A DNA stretch of 64,000 nucleotides from Tubulanus polymorphus (lineage: Eukaryota > Nemertea > Palaeonemertea > Tubulaniformes > Tubulanidae). The stretch lies in the NCBI RefSeq assembly GCF_964204645.1, contig NC_134026.1, positions 2,480,001 to 2,544,000 on the forward strand, given 5' to 3'. A program made the translations under genes and the position numbers. The notes under the pieces were generated by a model. The model worked only from the letters and a program-made list of their open reading frames with translations. It ran no database searches and was not told the origin of the DNA. Numbering within the stretch: position 1 is the stretch's first letter; each line of letters starts with the position of its first letter. This document shows, in pieces, positions 37,681-50,319 of the stretch.

Positions 37681-38992
37681 GGTCTTTTGCAGCAGCAGTT
37701 CACGCAGTTAAACTACAACAAACCAGAAGACAGATATCTGACTGTATATGCATACAATGTAAAATCATATCAAAGCAGTATAAAGTAGGTCATAGCCTTT
37801 TCCCTTTGATAACAACAGTATTAAAGTAAGGATCCAGTAACAATAACCCTTGGAGTAATCATTCAAATGATTTTACGAATAATCTTTTTACGATAAATAG
37901 GTCTCTTATCGTTGTATAATTTACTGCTGCACGCGATTATGAATATGACGTATTTTAAGAGGCTTAATAATAATATGCAGGATCAGCTGTGTCCATATGA
38001 GTTAAACTGCAAGTCATATACGAAAGGTCCTTCGTATCTGATGTCACAACAAACAGGTTTACGCTAGCGGCCCAATATCAATATATACTATAGTTATCGT
38101 TAGTTGTTTTCCTGCTGAGATCATTTTCTACCGTCATGTGATGAAGCCTAATCTCAGCACAACCCACTACTAATATAGTATCTACTATAACGCCTAGCCA
38201 AGTCATAGAAAGTTAGATTACATCTATATCTAACATTGTAAAATCCATGTTAATGCGACAGACCTAGTCATGGGTGCAATACTTTAATTTAATGAGGTTA
38301 TGTTAAATGTTGAGTACCCTTGATTCGATTCAGTGTAACACTGTAACATTTGGAAGTATCACAAAATACTCACATTCACAGTCGATACCAGACTAAATGA
38401 TCAATAAAAAAGGTTGGATTGACTTGACTTTTGTCAGTGCTTGGCTGTATTTATAGCCTGTGCAAAAAAACATGATTATCACACAATAGACAGTTATTTG
38501 GCAGGTTAGTTCTCTTTACCACAATCTATATCGAATAACCTAATTTAGAATTGTGTATTCTGTTCATAGTTGAATTATGGCTATGCGTAGTTTTTAGAAT
38601 GTTCTTGTACACTGACTGACTATCTCATACTAACTAAGGTACTATAGGAAGCCATGTACTTCAGTAGTTGTTTTGCGAACAACTGCTAGGCTTCATACTA
38701 CACAGCACTTGTATTCCCAAAGCCCAATATTTTGGGGTATAAGTGCAGATCCGCACCTCTCCGCGTAAACGGTTCAATCAATTAGGCCTACATTAAATAT
38801 CATTGTTTCAATGTCATCAGCAATTCAGTACATTGCCATTGGTTAACTTAAAGATATCTTCACTAGAGAGAGTAGAAAGATTTAGCCTGGATTCTGTCAT
38901 TCAGCAGATTGCGTCAATCACGAGAGGTGCGGATCTGCACTTTTACCATATTTTGTTATCTTGTAGGGACCTCAAACATTGCAGTGAAGATA
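37681..38992. promoter_or_regulatory. Divergent intergenic region between regucalcin B and C
   Basis: 1.3 kb between the start codons of two divergently transcribed regucalcin genes; it must hold both promoters. I see no clear TATA box that I would defend. It contains a 21-bp perfect inverted repeat (listed separately) near the copy C start. Confidence 0.55.
38741..38942. repeat. 21-bp perfect inverted repeat upstream of regucalcin C
   Basis: The 21 bases at 38,741-38,761 (beginning AAGTGCAGATCCGC) recur as the exact reverse complement at 38,922-38,942. The second arm ends 51 bp before the copy C ATG. It could be the ends of a small mobile element or a transcript hairpin. Confidence 0.85.
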
Positions 38993-40701
38993 ATGGCATC
39001 ACCAAAAATCGATGTTATCGTGAGGAATGCAGCCACTGGAACAGGGGAAGGTCCATATTGGGACAATGAAAGTAAAACACTCTACCATATAGACCTCGTA
39101 GCTGGAGATGCTCATCGTTGGAATTCATTAACTAACGAAAATGAGGTCATCTCTGTTAGTGGTGAGTACAACAACCATTGTCACCCTTGAAAATGCAGTT
39201 CCGCACAATACTGACTGTGGCTCTAGTGACATTGCTCAAGTTTCTCTATCCGTAGATCGCCACTTAACATTTTTGATTCCAAGAAAAAGCGGAGGATTCA
39301 TCGCTGGAAAAAAACAAAGCTTGATTCACTTCGACTGGGAAAATCCGTCCGAACAAACAATACTGGCTGAAGTTGAAGAGGGAATGAACACTCGATGGAA
39401 TGATGGAAAATGTGATACATCCGGCCGTCTGTGGGCTGGTGAGCAGTTACAATATTACCAAATACTAAATCATGAAGGATGAAATTAATTTCTCAAACCG
39501 TTGATCATTTCAGGGACAATGTGTGTTGAAATTGGTACTGTAGTACCAGTTGGAGGGTTAGGTTCATTGTATAGTATGGATTTAGATGGAACAGTAAAGA
39601 AACATGCCGATAAGTTTAGTATCTCTAACGGATTAGCTTGGTCTCTTGATGATACCGTCATGTATTTTGCGGATAGTATGCACAGATGTGTATACGCATT
39701 CGACTATGATAAAAACACAGGTTTAGTCAGTAAGTATTCATTATTATAGCAGCACAGATTTTATTGCCAAATTTTCTGATTCCAATGATGTGCGAAAATA
39801 TTTTTTTCAGCAAATCAAAGAGTAAGTGTAAAGTACCCGGATGACAAGCTGTATGGAGTTCCTGACGGGATGTGTTCCGATACGGAAGGAAAACTTTGGG
39901 TAGCTTGCTATGATGGCGATAGAATTGTCAGATTTGACCCGGAAACTGGTAAGTCTATAGGCCTATACATTGGCTACCGGTAAACAGTGGAACCTCGTTA
40001 CAACGAACTTCAAGGGAACAGAAAATCTGTTGGTTATAACCAATAGTATGTTATATCCATAGGCGTCCCCAAGGGGGGTGCGGGGTAGCGGACGCACCCC
40101 CTTTTCGAGATAGCTAACTTCTTAAGTTACTATGTAATCAATGTTCAAGATTTTTCTTGACAATTTGACTAGTCTTATACCTCTAAATAATTCATTTAGA
40201 GCCTGGAAAACGTCTCTAAAGCCTCCAATTTTCAAAAAGTTTTTTGGGGGAGGCCCACCAAACACTAGACATTGTGCTTGGATGCTGGATTGATGCTAAT
40301 TCGAACCCCCTATGAAAATTCCTGGGGACGCCTATGATATCCAGTATCAAATCATTAAAATTTTCCTTTGGGATGAAATTTTAGGTTTGCAATAACTGAT
40401 AAATCAATTTATCCGAGGTCGAGGTTCTAATGAGGTTCCACTGTAGGCTACTTAAGATAAAAAAGTGAATTAAAAGAGTTCGATGATTTCAGGCAAGATT
40501 ATACAAGAATTACAAGTTCCCGTGAAAAATCCAACATCTTGCTGTTTCGGAGGGGAAAATCAAGATGAACTTTTTATCACATCATCCAGAACTGGATATA
40601 CCGATGAAGAACTACGAACGAAAGACCCATTAGCTGGTTCCGTATTCAAAGTAACCGGACTCGGATTTAAAGGACCAGAAAATATCAAATTTCATGGATA
40701 A
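38993..40701 (+). CDS. RGN: Regucalcin/SMP30, copy C
   Basis: SMP-30 family protein, 304 aa. Exons: 38,993-39,161; 39,256-39,438; 39,514-39,729; 39,811-39,948; 40,493-40,701, the same five-exon phase-1 layout as A and [25 protein letters not shown] and PDGMCSD supply the expected ligand residues. Exon 4 is three codons shorter than in A/B. Exons 2-3 and their intron are almost identical to copy D, whereas exons 4-5 have diverged. Intron 4 is enlarged to 544 bp by nested mobile elements. A poly(A) signal candidate AATAAA lies at 41,090. Confidence 0.95.
39985..40443. mobile_element. CAGTGGAACCTC-type (pogo/Tigger-like) non-autonomous element, interrupted
   Basis: CAGTGGAACCTCGTTA at 39,985 is inverted as TAATGAGGTTCCACTG ending at 40,443, followed by TA, the expected target duplication (left copy decayed to AA). 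No transposase is present. A second element (40,059-40,335) is inserted inside it. Confidence 0.7.
40059..40335. mobile_element. Inverted-repeat element nested in the preceding one
   Basis: ATAGGCGTCCCCA at 40,059 is perfectly inverted as TGGGGACGCCTAT ending at 40,335. ATATCC flanks both sides (40,053-40,058 and 40,337-40,342, with one extra G at 40,336). The interior is G/C-rich near the ends and AT-rich in the middle, non-coding, and related to the relic at 30.3 kb. Confidence 0.7.
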
Positions 40702-41705
40702 CTCTTGTTGTATCAGTATTTATTTGAAATGAGGGCCTACGTTATTTACATTACCTAAGCTTATATCTAAGTAATTGAAATCAATTATCATAAAAGCCTG
40801 ATCATTTATTTGTACTGCCACTGGATGAATCAGACATAATAATGCAATGCAATATTGCCCAGAATCCAGTTTAACGAAAAGGATTTAGCCTATTCGGTGA
40901 AATTAATTAAATTTTTCCATTGATTCAGATTTAATTTCAGAGATCGACCTTGAAACTGGACCGCCTAAATAATTCAAAGTAGTCTAAAAGTGTCATCGTA
41001 TTCATCCTCTCACTGGCTTATATGTATGTCAACATTTGTACTAATAATTATCATAAAAAACTGCATGATAAATGTTTTTAATAAATCACATTTAACTTAC
41101 TCTGTTAGTTAGTTTGTTATCCTCTCTTTCTGGTTCAGAGTATTTTGGCATAGATTTTCCATACTTTTTTGTTCTTTGCCTGACGACAACATTCTATTTT
41201 CCCACCAAGGTTGGTTGAATGTGACTTCATGAATGTCGATATTTTATTTTCTCAACGTTTACAGGAACAGCAACGAAATGTCTACACGTCGAGATTCTTT
41301 TGAATTTGCCTCCATATTCCGTGTTAGCCGGTGCATGTGATACGGAAGTTACACACTCCTTTCAGAGAGAGAGTAGCTCAAAAAACTGAAGGTTTGACCA
41401 CCTTTTGATTCTCCTTCCCGCTTAACACAGGCTTTATTGGTCGACGGCATCTCTTGTCTTATAACTATTGATTCATTTAATGCAGCTAAATGATTAATAC
41501 GAGTCATAAATACGCTTTAATCTTCAAAGAATATCGTGTTATTTTATAGTAGATGGCAGCACTATATGGTAAAGTGCAATTATTCGGGCTTTAGATGGAA
41601 CCCGGCGCGTCTCACATTTGCTACTTGACATAGTTACACAATCCTCCAGTGAGAGATACTGAGAAAAGCTTTAAGTCGGTCTCACATAATATCTTTCAGC
41701 TGAAA
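40702..41705. other. Spacer between regucalcin C and D
   Basis: Holds the copy C 3' untranslated region (AATAAA at 41,090-41,095) and the copy D promoter. I see no gene or clear repeat. Confidence 0.6.
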
Positions 41706-42937
<1,232 letters not shown>

Positions 42938-43347
42938 AATACACTAGTTCAGTAAATGTGACCCTGTGATATGTTGCAGACTGGAAAAAGAAAAAATAAA
43001 TAAACATTGAAATTATACGATGATAAGTATATATATTTTATAAAACAAGACTCCAGTAAGATACGTAGACATCATGAACACATTAATGTATACAAAATAA
43101 TCTATTTACAACAGTGATGATAAAACATGATTATCTGGTGCTATATTGTTTCAAATTAATCCACATTTTTTCCAATATTGTTATTAGAAACCCAGATTTC
43201 AGAATAGCTTGTAATACAGGATGGTGTTCCGTGAAAAGGTCTGGTTTTGAAACATTATGAAACCGAAGAACTTTTGAAATGGGATCCAGATCAGTACTTT
43301 TCTGTATCAAATAAATAAATAATCGTGTAGATAATTTTTGTTCATTC
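42938..43347. other. Convergent spacer, regucalcin D / HDAC 3' ends
   Basis: 410 bp containing both 3' untranslated regions. AATAAATAAA at 42,995-43,004 is the likely regucalcin D poly(A) signal. Confidence 0.7.
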
Positions 43348-46300
43348 TTAGTGTTCCATCTTTTCCTCAGTTGTTTCTTCAGTTGGCTGAGCTGGTGTTT
43401 CAGTCTTTTCAGCAGGAGATTCAGTCTGGGGTTTTTCTGCGGTTTTTTCGCTGTTAGAAATATTTAAAAAATTTCGATAAGACAGAATTCTAAATTATCA
43501 ACAGCTCGCTTTAATCAGGCAATTTTTCATTGACTTACACTTTTTCTGCCTCTTTAGGACTTTCTGCTGGTTCTTGTTTCGGTTCTTTGACGGGAGCTTC
43601 TTTGTTAGCATCACCTGAAGATTCCGGCACTGCAGCTGTCGCCGCTGGTTCTTCTTTTTTATCAACATTTTCTTCAGTCTTGACGCGTTTTCTCTTGAAA
43701 CTCTGTCGATCTTTCTTCGTTTCATCGTCTTCGCTGTCAGAGAATTCCATGTCTCCAGTAATCCGTTTGTCACTTGCACGAACTGAAAGTGAAGTGAACC
43801 AATGCGACGTTCATATAATTGCTCTAAATAATAACTTTCTAACAATCTCCTTATACAGGGTCCCTTCAGATCGGTCATTTTTGGATAACTGAAGCTTTCA
43901 AGGAATTTTAAAGAAGAAAACTTCATATTTCAAGGAAGTATCTACATCACTTCTTCACAAATCGGTAATGCTTATCTCGGTAAACCGTTAATGCTGTGGT
44001 TTTATGAACAAATTTTCATCCTTTTCTAACAATCTCCTTATACAGGGTCCCTTCAGGATCAGTCATTCTTGGATATCCAGAGAAAATTTCATATTTCAAG
44101 GAAACCACTGCATCACTTATACATCCCAATTACTGTAGACTCCTCCCAAATCGGTACTGTTAATCTCAGTAAACCATTAATGCTGCGGTTAACTAATTCG
44201 GTATCCGCATACCGTAATAGGGTAAAAACAAAATCCAGGTCCCAGTTTAGGCATTGTATAATGTGAAACTTCTAAAATATATTTTGCCTATCGGTATTTC
44301 GATTTTTAAAGGAGTTTCTTACATTTTGCTCAAATCGAAGGAGTTTCAAGCACCTTTCTAAAGTATTTTCCATGCAGATGGAAGTTTTTAAGGAATCAAG
44401 GAGTTGAAGGGAGCCTGCTTATAGTAAATTATGATAGGGCATAAGGTAATTGAAAACTTACTAGAAATGCGTTCATCTGGATTCTCTTTGTCTTCCTCTT
44501 CACTTTCATCATTGATTCCATCTTCTGGTATAGCTATAACAAATATAAAATCGAACTCTAACCAATCTTCAAAGAAATAACAATCGATTCAATACAGCAT
44601 GAAATTAAAACATAATCTATTTACCAGTCATTTGAACTCCTGGTGCATGAGGAAGCATTCGCAGATTTTCAAACAATCTTGTTCTGTAAATAAATACCAC
44701 AATTTCACTTACTTTTCACTCACCCAACCTGAATTGGTGGTCATATTTTTCATCATTACTCACTTGATCTTATCCAGATACTCTGGTGTGTTCTGATTAG
44801 CCATATTTGATGGACTGATATGAAGTTTAAAATCGGGACCATAGTACTCGAAATAATCATTGTAAGGCAGTTCTGAAATGGATAAAGATAAAATTCTTTT
44901 TAGTCAATCTAAATAGTTTCCTTTTTTTGGTTGAACTTAATAATGCCAGTCACTTACCATTAGCGATTTCAACTCCTAGAGCTAATGATGTTTCGTACGT
45001 CCAACATCTAGCAACGTTACGTATGGTATAACCTCCACCACCTAGTAACAATAATGGCAGGTTGTATTTCTTCACGAATTCCAAACATTTGCCATGACCT
45101 TTCAGAGTCAGATTGAAACAACCGAGTCGATCTCCAGATAGAGAATCAGCTCCACATTGTAAGACTACTGCGCTAGGCTGATATGTCTCCATTACTTTGG
45201 TCATTACCTACAAAACAAATGTTCAAATATTCACCGCTGAATTCTCAAGGGAACCTTAGCTGGTTAGTTTCCAATATTTAAAGCTTACCGGTGCAAATAT
45301 AGATTCATAGGAGTCGTCGTCGATTCCATCTCGAAGTGGGAAATTCACGGCATAATATTTCCCTTTTCCAGCGCCTATATCCTAAAAATATCAAACAAAT
45401 TAAGAATTTTTTCCCAGCAATCATGAGACGAGCTTATTCTTCAAACGACGACGAATCGTGAAGTACAGTTACCTTGAGATCTCCTGTTCCCGGGAAATAC
45501 TCTCCGTACTTATGAAAAGAAACGGTCATAACGCGATCGGTCGTGTAAAACGCTTCTTCAACACCATCACCGTGATGAATATCAATATCTATATACAATA
45601 CTCTCTGATGATATCTAGAAAAAACATGCGAGAAGCAAGATCAGTCAGTCTGTCGAGACGTTTAGTGTCACTTTTTACTGCCCCCAGCTTTGCCTTCAAT
45701 GCATTTCATCTTGTCAGCCATAACATATTTTGTCTGAACTGTCTCATTAGAAGATTTATCACATAAAATTTAATCATTAAATACAACATTTTTGAAAATC
45801 TTTCAAAATGTTCAACAAACTTAATAAATAGAAAGCAGCTGATGAAGCTGGGAAACCGATTTCTAACTTACTTCAGTAATTCCAGAATCGCGAGAACGAT
45901 GTCATTGACATAGCAGAATCCAGACGCCTCTGATTTCTTAGCATGATGAAGACCACCGCCCCAATTTACGGCGATATCTGCAGCTTGTTTATTCAGTTTC
46001 ACGGCACCAGCTTTAATCGGAATTAATCTAATTAATATCTCGAATGAGCAAATCATCATTTACGATAACACAACCTGATTACGTACCAACTGATCCTCCA
46101 GTAGATAGCTGACAAAATTCATACATTCCATCAAACACTGGACAATCTTCTCCAACATTAACTGATGAAGTAAAGAAAATACAGCTATCATTAATCAGTA
46201 GCTTAATAATAAATAGCAAATTTATCTTTCTAAAAACATATTGACTATGTATTGTATAGACAGACAAAGCACTCCTAATGAGAATATTGCTCTCAAATCA

Positions 46301-47204
46301 GATAGAGACAAATACTGGTAGATGAATGAAATTCAAACTCACAGCGTTGCATTTGTTTATTGTATTCGGACATGTTATCTGGTCTGATGCTGCGTAGAAA
46401 TTTAATATAATCATCGCTATGAAACTTAGTCATCTCTTCTTGAGTCGCCTTGTGTGGGCGCTAAAAATGAGAGAAAAATTATCACATAACGGACAAAAAA
46501 AAATTCAGATTGTTCTTTTAACAGCAGCGCAAAATCAGAGCAGATTTCTGAGAAACTTACGTAAATTTCCATCTTTCTGTAAAGTCCATAATTCAAGAGA
46601 AGATTATGAGTCATGCGTATTCTGTGTGGTTTCATCGGATGGCCTTGTCCATAATAGTAATTTCCGATGTCACCTTAGATTAGAGCAAAATAAAAATATT
46701 TGAATAAGATTTTCTGGATTTAGATAAGGCCCTATATTACATAAATACCGACAACCTAATTAAAAAAACATGTTATAAAGAAGTGTATAAAATTTTAAGA
46801 GAACAATAAGATTTCTAACTTCTGGTACATAAAAGTGTTCAACTAAATGGGCTACCATACAATCAGGATTCGTATGCGAATGCACAGCTATATTCTACGG
46901 TGGCCTGTTATTGATAAAACCACGACGTTGCACATGAAAAAAATAAAAGTTTATTTTTACAAGCAAATCAGAAGGAATAGAATAGAAAAAGTTCACAAAA
47001 TATCGCGCATCCGAAGGATTCTCGGATTCACCTTCCGATGGACCGTAATTCTCACTCAAAAACAATGCTTAATTCGACAAATTTGTATCCAGTCGCTAGC
47101 CTAGAACGATATCTTCATTACTAAATCAGATTTGGATAAAAGTAGAGCTTACCATCGTAATAATAACAGATTTTCTTCTTGCTGTGAGGAGCCTGCGTCG
47201 CCAT
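43348..47204 (-). CDS. HDAC1: Class I histone deacetylase (HDAC1/2)
   Basis: Nuclear zinc-dependent lysine deacetylase, the catalytic subunit of Sin3, NuRD and CoREST complexes. 522 aa (human HDAC1 482, HDAC2 488). Exons: 47,153-47,204; 46,561-46,673; 46,343-46,460; 46,087-46,161; 45,872-46,010; 45,473-45,614; 45,289-45,381; 44,958-45,207; 44,764-44,872; 44,625-44,683; 44,462-44,533; 43,539-43,782; 43,348-43,450. Active-site motifs: [42 protein letters not shown] and [28 protein letters not shown] near the N-terminus matches the class I signature. The C-terminal tail is rich in Glu, Lys and Pro, with an FSDSEDDE acidic cluster like the CK2-type sites of HDAC1/2, followed by a basic KRKRVKTEE. 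The tail is longer than in vertebrates. As an invertebrate it probably has one HDAC1/2 gene, so it stands for both. Confidence 0.96.
43836..44190. repeat. Tandem duplication of about 188 bp in an HDAC intron
   Basis: About 43,836-44,001 and 44,023-44,190 both start TTTCTAACAATCTCC, share TTATACAGGGTCCCTTCAG and end with AATGCTG(T/C)GGTT, with moderate divergence and small indels between. Located between the two exons that encode the acidic tail. Confidence 0.8.
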
Positions 47205-48057
47205 CCTTTCTGATTTGGGCAAAGAACAGGTGGCGGCACCGTACGGTACAACGATTGCAGTACAGCGACTGTCGGGACTAATAGAAATCCGTGACCACTA
47301 TTCAAAATACACGAAGACAATGTAGTGCAGTTAGTCTTCAAGCTTACTTCGCTCATACTCATAGATTTCTATAGCGAAATGTAATCAGAGTTCAAAAGAA
47401 ACTAATAACAAATAAAAAGCCGAAAATAAAAAGAAAATTGAATTTTTTATTTAAATGATGTTGATTGATTGCACAGGCTTTCTGCTTGAGACAAAGATAA
47501 TATAATATCAACAGGCAATTTTAAAACAACTAGTGGAAGGGTAAATGTGTTTCCATATCTGCTTTCAGACTTTTTAGTACAAAAAATAGTATATAATTAC
47601 ATTACTGAAAATATTGACATAAAACAATGCGCGTACAGGTAGGCTACCTGATGAAACCACCCTCTAGATAACCAACACCTTGGAATTAAGGTTAAAGCCG
47701 TAATTTTTTGCCCTTCATTTAAAAATAACAATGCTTTCAAGTAAAGACGATTGAAATAATATGTTCATCTCTAGAATATTTCCAAACTTATAGACAAATG
47801 ATATGTTTAATATTTCATTAAAATGAGATTACGGTACATGTATCTTATAATTCTTACAAACTCGGCACAAAATTTATTATCCATGCAGTTATTAAACTAA
47901 ACGAATAGTCTTATCATTTGGTGAACAAACTGAAAGCTTTTATGCGGTTCTCTTTTTTTTATGGTAAACACTGTACCAAATATCATTCGTTTGAACAATT
48001 CGGTCCAAATGTTCGCATAACAGCAGACATGAGAAAGTCTTAACACAGAAACAAAAT

Positions 48058-48123
48058 AAATGGCTAGTTTTCTGTATGTAAATGGTTAATTTCTCGTATG
48101 TAAATGGTTAGTTTTCCGTATGG
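48058..48123. repeat. 22-bp minisatellite, three copies
   Basis: Three contiguous 22-bp units of the form AAATGGTTAGTTTTCCGTAT plus two bases, at 48,058, 48,080 and 48,102. Confidence 0.85.
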
Positions 48124-49099
48124 TGACAACTGAATGAAACCTATACAGCATATCAAATCACCGGGAGTTGAAAAACTTAAATTAAAAACTAAAAATTCTA
48201 AATTTGATTTCACAGTGATAGTTTTCTGAGATTCGACAAAATATTTCCAAAAAGTAATACCTTACTTGTAATAACAAAAATAAAAGTGCAGGTGACCACC
48301 AGCTGTACGAGTGCTACTCATGAAATATCTAACAATATCGTTAAGTGTGTCAGTTTACACGACTATACCTCTCAAACGAATAGCAACTGTAAGTTTGGAA
48401 ACTTTAAAATATAAAATGAAACTCCCTGAATTGAGGCTCTAGATCTGCTGAGGGAGAGGTCGAAAAGAGACAGTTTGTCATATACAATACAAATCTATAA
48501 ACACCATAACATTGTAAACGCTATACAAGCAAAATGAATTAAAGCAAAGCATATTATAAGTCATGGATGCGAATACAATATTTGTCAGCAGCAGTACAAA
48601 TAATCAATAAATAATAAACAACATTCGTGTTCTAAAATACACAGGTTAATTAATTAAATAGTCAAACCTCATTGAAATGAACCTTGTAGGCAGCAGTCAA
48701 AGTCATTGTACTAAAATACGAGGTCTTATAATTTCTAAATATGGATAAAAATGAATATCTCGACCTAGACATCAGGAAATCTTCGTACTAAAGATTTTTG
48801 TATTTAGAGCAAATGCATTGATGAGGTTTGACAGCATAGAGTGGTGAAAATATAAATGATATTCTGATCCAACATGTTCGTGATAAAATGTAGGATTTGA
48901 TCAATTTTGCATATCATTCTGAAATTCAAAAACGGCCCAACAAAAACTGAAATGAATCGACTACTTTTATATAACTCAGAATATTAAGACTGCCCTGTAT
49001 GAGGGATAGAAATATAATGACATGTGTAAATAGTACATGTCCACAACCGTGGGGTTTTTTCAGTAAATTTACAAATTTTCAGATAAATGCCAGTTCTCT

Positions 49100-49125
49100 T
49101 TGAGAGAGAGAGAGAAAGAGAGGGA
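49100..49125. repeat. (AG)n-rich microsatellite
   Basis: GAGAGAGAGAGAAAGAGAGG run with one interruption. Confidence 0.85.
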
Positions 49126-50319
49126 ACAGGAGACAATAAAACGGTCATACTGTTATTTACAAACCATCCTTCTATATGTACAACTATTCCGGACCAGACA
49201 AACGCATTCAGATTTACAATTAATGACGACTACTTCAGCATTTGAGCAAATGAACTCAAACGTAGTAGATTTTTAACCACAGTTCTTATGCAAAAGCATA
49301 TTGCCTATACAAATAACTAAAGAAAGTTGAACACTAAGCTGGTAGTTAATGACTGTTGTTGTCAATGAATACTTTCATTTCCTTTACAGAAGAAATGTAT
49401 TTGTACGGCATGTGTTCAAATGCACAAGCGATCATCAGAACCGAGATTAATCTCGTTATTCATATTTTCCTATTTAAGTTTACATGCTTTTGAATTTCCT
49501 ATTCGAAGCAATTTATCATAACAAAAATCTCTACAAGATAAATAATGACTCAAAAATACCATTACATGAATTCACATAATCAATTTAACCACGTAATTAT
49601 TGGCATTATTTATCATAATTGTTCATTTAAGCATCTCGCATCTTTATACATCGCGCATGCATTAAAAATCTCAAAATACATTGATGAAAAATGTACACCA
49701 AAATTCCTCATTCCTATAATGTTACAAATAATGATTAATACCGGTATGATATTATAGTTATACCGTATACGGATTGATTCTCTCATTTCTGACAGCTTCT
49801 CACCAGTTCATATAAGGGCTATACTTCTCTCATTTAACACCGCTTCCTCATAATGGTAATAAGACAAAATATCGAAGACGTTTCTTCCTTTTCAAGCGCA
49901 CGAAAAAAACGATCTATCGTTCCAACAAACGTTTTCGAATAAAAAAGCATCAGCCACAACACACTGAATGATTGTAGAAACACAAGAAATGCTAGCAAGA
50001 TTATGTTACCCTCAAACATTCTTGTGCATAGAATTCTTCATTTGAGCTAATGTTCCGCCCCTGATACCGCGTTCACACTTACTGGCATTATATACAACAT
50101 TGGGATTATGAGACCTTGTCTACGTTCAAAAAGTTATTTAAAACTTCATTTAAAAGTTATGCCGCACCAGAAATGAAAACCATAGTTTTTAGGGACAGAT
50201 GAAAATGTAACGGGTTAATAGGCAAACTTAGTGACTTGATCGTAATTCAAAATGAAATATTCAGGAGCCGTATAATATCATACAATAGTGTTTTTCCTCC
50301 TTTTCTAGGCAGTCGTTAA

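Larger units (their letters stand above)
47205..50319. other. Region between HDAC 5' end and SH2B 3' end
   Basis: 3.1 kb holding the HDAC promoter and 5' leader near 47.2 kb and the SH2B 3' untranslated region near 50.3 kb. The middle has a 22-bp minisatellite (48,058-48,123) and an AG-rich run near 49,102. ORFs are short and unconvincing. Confidence 0.6.

Noticed and set aside
43530-43892. 120-codon plus-strand ORF
   Set aside because: Antisense shadow of the Glu/Lys-rich HDAC tail exon.
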